45,840 bases of DNA from a virus. The translations under genes were made by a program, and so were the position numbers. Location of the stretch: positions 1 to 45,840 of IMG/VR virus record IMGVR_UViG_3300025120_000113, one strand, 5' to 3'. The number at the start of each line of letters is the position of its first letter. The first letter of the stretch is position 1. The notes under the pieces are model-generated. The model made no database searches. It saw only the letters and a program-made list of their open reading frames with translations, and was not told the DNA's origin. Shown piece by piece: positions 40,970 through 45,840 of the stretch.

Positions 40970-42685
40970 ATGACTGATGTTGCTAAACTGAGTGATGACT
41001 TAGAGAAACTAAAACAGCAATTAGAACAAACCGGAGTGTTTAGTCAAAACACTACAAAGAGCATGGGGTTGCTTGAGAAACAAAAACTCAAACTTAGTAC
41101 AGCGGTGAAAAAGAGTCCTATTTATGGTTTAGCAGTAACTATGAAAAGTTACGCTAAATCAATCATGAGGGTGACTACTGCAACAGGCGCGCAAGCATCC
41201 GTGACTAAAGAGCAGGCTAAAGAGAATAGAAGAAATATGACTATGTTGGAAAAAATTACTGCATCCGTAATTAGTTTTGGTCTTGCGCAAAAGTTAAGCA
41301 ACAAAATACTGAGTAAATCTAATAGTATACTGACGCGGTTTGTTGTTCGTTTGTTTTCTTTACTTAGTATCTTCTTAATTATAGGATTTGCTCTAGCAGC
41401 ATTTGCTTTGGCTTTGCAGGGGGCGAATAGCCCTCTACTTACATTCACAGAAGATATACCGGGGTTACACGATGCTTTGCAGGGGCTATTGCTTGTCATA
41501 CACGGAGAAGGGGATGAAGGTGGTGCGGCAGCGGCATTCGATGTTTTAGCGGCGGCTATGGGTAGTGCAGGTATTGCGGCGTTACTTCTTGGTGCTAGAC
41601 TTGGTCTGTTAGTAGGGAGTTTAGTATTAGTAGTTGGAACGCTTAGAATAGTTGATAATGAATTTGACAACTTATTTTTAACCATAGGTGTTGGTACAGG
41701 TTTAGTTTTTGCGTTAGGGGCGGCTTTCATCTATTTGAAAGCGACGAGTCTTGCGGTGGTGACCGGTATAGAAGTAGCGGCTTTCACAGCCTTTGCCAAG
41801 GTAATGTTAGGTATCGGTCTTTTGATTGGAGGTATAGCAGGTTTAGTAGCATTCGCTATGGGCGCCGGTGAAGGCATAAAGGCTGTGTTATTGTTTGTTC
41901 TTAGCACGGTTGCTATCTTTGTTGCCGGTATTTTACTATTCCCCGGTATTTTAATAGCCGCTAAAGTTGCTCTTGTCGCCGCTCTCATAGCACTTGTCAT
42001 TAGATTTAGAACTCAAATATTCAATGTTATAAAAGCCATAGTGGTTGGTATTTTAAAATTTGTAGGGCTTATTATCTTTGGAATAGGAGGCGCTCTTGCC
42101 ACCCTTGTACACATGCTTTTAGGTATGATTACAATGGTTATTGGTTTGATTGTAGGTCTTGTCGCGGGTGTTTTCGGAGCGTTGATGGCTATTGGAACAT
42201 CTTTTATTCAAAGAGTTATCCACGGCGGAGAGAGTCTAAAAGACTGGTTCCTTGCTTTACCGGGTATTATCGGTAGAGGATTCGTAAATGGTTTCAAAGG
42301 AGCGTTTAACAGCATCATTGGTTTGTTTAACAAACTAACAGGTAAACTGTCTTTCAAGATACCTAAGTGGGTACCTAAGATTGGCGGCGACGAATTTAGA
42401 TTACCTAAGATACCAAAATTAGCAAAGGGTGGTTATGTAACTTCGCCAACTCTTGCTATGGTGGGTGAAGATGGTCCCGAAGCAGTTATTCCTTTAAACC
42501 GCAAAAACAACCCTTCCGGTATAGGACTTGGCGGCGGTGGCGGAGAAGTCACAGTCAACATCAATGTAAGCGGCGTTACAGACAGAAGTGACAAGCGCGC
42601 ATTAGCCAAAGAGATAGGTGACTTGATACGCATGGAAATGAGTAGAAACGGAAGGTCTTATGGTAACAGGAGGTCGGGTGTTTGA
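40970..42685 (+). CDS. tape measure protein
   Basis: 571 residues. The N-terminal coiled coil (L-S-D-D-L-E-K-L-K-Q-Q-L-E-Q) is followed by a long run of hydrophobic helices (about 120-450) rich in Gly, Ala, Leu and Ile. The C-terminal region has G-G-Y-V-T-S-P-T-L-A-M-V-G-E-D-G-P-E-A-V-I-P-L, a phrase near-universal in tape measure C-termini. It fixes tail length and likely helps DNA passage through the membrane. ATG 40970 is preferred over GTG 40955 because GAGGTGA precedes it. At about 1.5 angstroms per residue the tail would be about 85 nm, by inference. Confidence 0.9.
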   Translation: MTDVAKLSDDLEKLKQQLEQTGVFSQNTTKSMGLLEKQKLKLSTAVKKSPIYGLAVTMKSYAKSIMRVTTATGAQASVTKEQAKENRRNMTMLEKITASVISFGLAQKLSNKILSKSNSILTRFVVRLFSLLSIFLIIGFALAAFALALQGANSPLLTFTEDIPGLHDALQGLLLVIHGEGDEGGAAAAFDVLAAAMGSAGIAALLLGARLGLLVGSLVLVVGTLRIVDNEFDNLFLTIGVGTGLVFALGAAFIYLKATSLAVVTGIEVAAFTAFAKVMLGIGLLIGGIAGLVAFAMGAGEGIKAVLLFVLSTVAIFVAGILLFPGILIAAKVALVAALIALVIRFRTQIFNVIKAIVVGILKFVGLIIFGIGGALATLVHMLLGMITMVIGLIVGLVAGVFGALMAIGTSFIQRVIHGGESLKDWFLALPGIIGRGFVNGFKGAFNSIIGLFNKLTGKLSFKIPKWVPKIGGDEFRLPKIPKLAKGGYVTSPTLAMVGEDGPEAVIPLNRKNNPSGIGLGGGGGEVTVNINVSGVTDRSDKRALAKEIGDLIRMEMSRNGRSYGNRRSGV

Positions 42686-43872
42686 CGAAAATTAGACTCA
42701 TTAGAAAAGACAATTCTGTCTTAACCCTAGACGCAACCCAATACAGCCTCAACATAACTAGAAGCGTTCCGGTGGTGCCTATGCTTGCTTTGGCTGAAAG
42801 ATACGCGCTTGATTTGAATATAGTCACCGCAGATTACAAAATAGATGTAATTCTAAGTGACGATGATTGTTCAGCGGCACAGTTTGAAAAGACAGCCGCT
42901 AGTTGTTCTTTAGATTTTAGCGCGGCGGCAGAAGATAGTGATGGTGAACACAAAGCGTATGGAGCGGGTGACGGTGGTAGTATTACCAATGACGACTTAG
43001 ACGGTGCTGTAATCAAAATTCATTCAGCGCACACAAACGATAACAGCGTATTGAAACCTGTCGAAATACATTTTAAGAAAACGGCAGGGGCTACATACAG
43101 CGCAACTCCGCCCCAAATCAATGTCCCTATAACTCAATCTTCACCAACTGGTGCGCAAATCGCTACTGCTTTAGAAAGCGCGCTTAACGGCGGCGGTAGT
43201 TCTAACATAGGAGCAGGTAATGCTCTTACAGTAGGAGGCGGTCAAGACTTCACAGATGCTTTCACAGTCACTAGAGTGGCAGGTAAAAACGACACAGGTA
43301 GTGACAGGTCTAAGATAGTCATAACTTCAACATTCTTAGGCTTTGACGGCAACAATGATACGCCAACATTCTCAAAAGAATTTGCTAGTAGCAAACCGCT
43401 GTTTCAAGAATTCTCCGGCGGTCTTGATAGAAGTTGTAAAAGCGCGGGAGATAAATTACAAGACTTGATTGGCTTTGTAGGTAACGCAAGTTTGCTAGGT
43501 ACATCCGGTACTATGATTACTAAAGAACCGGACAAGTCTGCTATCGAAAGCGATTTTAGTTTTTCCGACTCTCAAACTAAAGATTACATTGTAGGTATAC
43601 AAATACCATACAATAGTCTTGTAACAAGCGCGGGCGAAACAAGTTTGGATTATGTAGAGAGAAATCAAGTCATTATCACAGGAAGGACTGACGCTGATGT
43701 TCAAGGCTCGGAGGCTAATACGCGACCGGTTAATGTAGTGTTTGACCCCATGGATAAGACGACAGGTATATCGGGAACGGTGGTAGCGATGTCTTTTAAC
43801 TACATAGCGGGTGAAAATGTATACGAAGGTAGTTTGACATTTATGCCGATAGATATGATTGGTGGGACATGA
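42682..43872 (+). CDS. distal tail / tail tip protein candidate
   Basis: 396 residues, beta-rich (I-R-L-I-R-K-D-N-S-V-L-T-L-D... V-N-V-V-F-D-P-M-D-K-T-T-G-I-S-G), with Gly/Asn/Asp-rich inserts. It lies just after the tape measure, where distal tail and tip proteins are encoded. The TTG start overlaps the previous stop and is served by GGAGG. No conserved domain can be named by eye. Confidence 0.6.
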   Translation: MTKIRLIRKDNSVLTLDATQYSLNITRSVPVVPMLALAERYALDLNIVTADYKIDVILSDDDCSAAQFEKTAASCSLDFSAAAEDSDGEHKAYGAGDGGSITNDDLDGAVIKIHSAHTNDNSVLKPVEIHFKKTAGATYSATPPQINVPITQSSPTGAQIATALESALNGGGSSNIGAGNALTVGGGQDFTDAFTVTRVAGKNDTGSDRSKIVITSTFLGFDGNNDTPTFSKEFASSKPLFQEFSGGLDRSCKSAGDKLQDLIGFVGNASLLGTSGTMITKEPDKSAIESDFSFSDSQTKDYIVGIQIPYNSLVTSAGETSLDYVERNQVIITGRTDADVQGSEANTRPVNVVFDPMDKTTGISGTVVAMSFNYIAGENVYEGSLTFMPIDMIGGT

Positions 43873-43873
43873 T

Positions 43874-45840
43874 ATGTCTGTTATTGGCAAGTCTAGTCAC
43901 GCGATATACTTTAACGGCGTTAGCGATAGCGTAGTTTGCCCTCAAGGAGATTTCACACAGACTGGTCAAAAGATAATAGATTCTTCCGGTAATGTTGCTA
44001 GAGGGTCGGCCACAGTCCTACAAGATAGTGATGGGTATAGAAGAGCAAAAACCATCAACCAAGCCTTGTCCGCATTTTCTGTTGAGGCTTGGGTGTCACC
44101 GGATTGTGGTGGTGTTATTGCTTCAAAGAAAGGTCTGTTTTCTTTGAGAATGGGGTCTGTCAATCAACCTGCTCCTGCTTCTTTTTCTGTTCAATTACCC
44201 AACGGGCTTAGCATATTAGCGCGCACAGCAGTAAATTACCCAACTAACGCCGCGTCCTTCATTAGCAATAGTTACGCGAATAACACCGGTCAAAGAGAAT
44301 TGTATCACATAATAGGTCAGTTCATGGGTGACCGAGTAAAACTATATGTTAATGGCGAGTTGATGGCGGCTGAAAAGGTAGACAAGAGATACTCTTGTGT
44401 AGTCAATGACCAAGACTTGTTCATAGGCGGTAAAGGTGGTGAGTATAGAGGGTATATAGAAGCAGTTCAATGGAAGCGGTCTGTTACCAGTATAGATGAC
44501 ATTGCTGTGCCAATCAAAGCCTCAGCGTCTTCAATAGGTCTTTGGCGTTTTGAAGAACCTGTTGAGGTAGATAAAGAAGTATTTTACATAAAAAGCAATG
44601 TTACAGCAGGAAGCACCACTATAACATTAGACACCGCACAATGTCAAACTCTCTATGAGTTAGTAAGTGGGAAGAACGATTCTCCTTCCTCATTTGATTT
44701 GCTTAGTTTAGGTGACTACCAAGTGCTGAATAAAGCCAACAACGCGGTAGAACCAATAGCCCACACGCCTTTCAATTTGCTAATAAATCCAACAGTTAGC
44801 GATACAGTGACCGGTTTGAAAAACAACACACCTCCCGAAAGAGTTAGACTAAAATCTATCAATTTATCAGCAGGGACTATCACGGTCAACAGTATACATC
44901 TTGACTTCAATGTTGACAGCACTAAAGGGGCGAGAGGCGTTTTACACCCTAGGACGGCATTTGACGCTGTTAACAACCTTGCCAATGATTCTACCATGGT
45001 TCTAATTAGGTCGGATTTACTAATCGACAGTCAAACAGGTAAGCCGTATCAACGCGTAGGAGCAGGTAGCCAAGCCATTGACAGAACAGGCGCGATGATT
45101 ATTGACGAAAGCGGCAATGACTTTCACGGCTTTTTCTATTCCCGCAACATTGCAGTAAACACAAACAACTTCGCGCCTACCACTTGGGCAATAGATGACA
45201 AATTCAAAACAGGACACAGCGGCAGACATGTATTTAGTCATAGAGAAGGTCATCCTTACTTGAGATTCTTACCTAAAGTATACAAGCAAGAGGTTAACAG
45301 AACCATAGACGGTGTAAGCGATGATGTATTGGTGTCTTTTGGTGGTGCTGATGTTGGGGTTAAAGACCAATTACCAATCAATAGTAAAGTGTCTGTAATG
45401 CATACAATGCTAAACGAAAAAATAAATCGCGTAGAAACATCATCAACTACAACTGCGGTTGTAAAAAACGGTTTGTCAAGTGTTGAACCAAACAAAGATG
45501 GTATCATAGCAATAGCAGTAGATGACATTAAACCGTTTTTACTCAAGGGTGGTGGCATCAATGTCACATCTACAACTGATGCTAAATACAAACAACACCT
45601 AACGCCGGAAGTAGAATCGCGTGTTGCTATACTACAAGTGCCGGATTTAACTATACCTTATGTAGAGATACATTACAACGCGATAGACCTTACAGGTTCT
45701 AAGATGGGCGTGGCTAACCCTTGTCTATTAGTTACCAAGACAGTTCCCGACGGTGGTTCTCTTATTGACAGCGATAGAGTCACTAACCATATTGCCGCCG
45801 CTGTGAGCGCAGGTGCTAAGATACATTCAGCAGGCGGGGT
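43874..45840 (+). CDS. tail fibre/receptor-binding protein, 3' end beyond window
   Basis: Open from ATG 43874 to the window end (655 codons, no stop). About residues 65-210 resemble a concanavalin A-like/LamG jelly roll: F-S-V-E-A-W-V-S-P, then E-L-Y-H-I-I-G-Q-F-M-G-D-R-V-K-L-Y-V-N-G-E and D-L-F-I-G-G-K-G-G. Such domains often bind sugars on tail fibres and spikes. The rest is beta-rich and repetitive in style, with V-T-A-G-S-T-T-I-T-L-D. Position after the tip gene supports receptor recognition. The gene is truncated by the window, not broken. Confidence 0.75.
   Translation, partial: MSVIGKSSHAIYFNGVSDSVVCPQGDFTQTGQKIIDSSGNVARGSATVLQDSDGYRRAKTINQALSAFSVEAWVSPDCGGVIASKKGLFSLRMGSVNQPAPASFSVQLPNGLSILARTAVNYPTNAASFISNSYANNTGQRELYHIIGQFMGDRVKLYVNGELMAAEKVDKRYSCVVNDQDLFIGGKGGEYRGYIEAVQWKRSVTSIDDIAVPIKASASSIGLWRFEEPVEVDKEVFYIKSNVTAGSTTITLDTAQCQTLYELVSGKNDSPSSFDLLSLGDYQVLNKANNAVEPIAHTPFNLLINPTVSDTVTGLKNNTPPERVRLKSINLSAGTITVNSIHLDFNVDSTKGARGVLHPRTAFDAVNNLANDSTMVLIRSDLLIDSQTGKPYQRVGAGSQAIDRTGAMIIDESGNDFHGFFYSRNIAVNTNNFAPTTWAIDDKFKTGHSGRHVFSHREGHPYLRFLPKVYKQEVNRTIDGVSDDVLVSFGGADVGVKDQLPINSKVSVMHTMLNEKINRVETSSTTTAVVKNGLSSVEPNKDGIIAIAVDDIKPFLLKGGGINVTSTTDAKYKQHLTPEVESRVAILQVPDLTIPYVEIHYNAIDLTGSKMGVANPCLLVTKTVPDGGSLIDSDRVTNHIAAAVSAGAKIHSAGG

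Noticed and set aside
41149-41730. Minus-strand open frame of 193 codons in the tape measure gene
   Set aside because: Ala/Pro/Ser-rich shadow of the hydrophobic tape measure helices; no ribosome binding site or domain.
1-45840. CRISPR array, insertion sequence or integrase
   Set aside because: No regularly spaced repeats, transposase motifs or tyrosine/serine recombinase motifs were seen; the only tandem repeats are in-frame linkers.

Overview
The window reads as the virion and packaging half of a tailed double-stranded DNA virus (class Caudoviricetes, HK97-type head). Recognisable in order are a small-terminase candidate, the large terminase, a portal, a prohead protease with a scaffold-like tail, an HK97-type major capsid protein, head-tail connectors, a tail tube protein, tail assembly chaperones, a tape measure protein and tip or fibre proteins. 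No sheath protein is evident, so a long flexible (siphovirus-like) tail is the simplest reading. Replication, lysis, integration and tRNA genes are absent and presumably lie outside the window. The host cannot be proved from this sequence. Heavy AGA/ATA codon use, GAGGTGA ribosome binding sites, frequent TTG/GTG starts, an Arf-like GTPase and small proteins typical of marine viral metagenomes are compatible with a marine archaeal host such as Poseidoniales (Marine Group II), but a bacterial host is not excluded.

Layout: 1-390 is a GC-rich, palindrome-rich noncoding block. 391-7542 encodes a giant 2383-residue protein. 7.6-10.9 kb is a module of small membrane proteins around an Arf/Ras-like GTPase. 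10.8-11.1 kb holds the only convincing minus-strand gene, a Cys-rich protein. 11.1-18.6 kb runs from the putative small terminase through several low-complexity virion-type proteins to the large terminase. 18.6-20.1 kb is a run of overlapping small zinc or Cys-rich genes. 20.1-24.4 kb holds a LAGLIDADG fusion, the portal and three small genes. 24.4-30.3 kb encodes a second giant protein (1953 residues) with a degenerate DNA-ligase-like C-terminal region. 30.3-32.9 kb is protease/scaffold plus major capsid. 32.9-37.6 kb is decoration and connector genes. 37.6 kb to the end is the tail, and the last gene runs off the window.

Almost all genes lie on the plus strand with ATGA or TAATG overlaps, so they are probably expressed as long co-transcripts with coupled translation. 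Three observations stand out. (1) A short W-x-x-L-x-K peptide recurs at the N-terminus, at an internal start or at the C-terminus of at least seven otherwise unrelated small or virion-module proteins, as if they share one docking partner. (2) The tail chaperone gene carries a textbook -1 slippery heptamer (CCCTTTA) leading into a start-less downstream frame. (3) The four-base palindromes GATC, AGCT and ACGT appear to be wholly absent, with codon choices that look bent to avoid them, suggesting escape from host restriction. In-frame internal starts with good ribosome binding sites suggest nested products, including a free scaffold.
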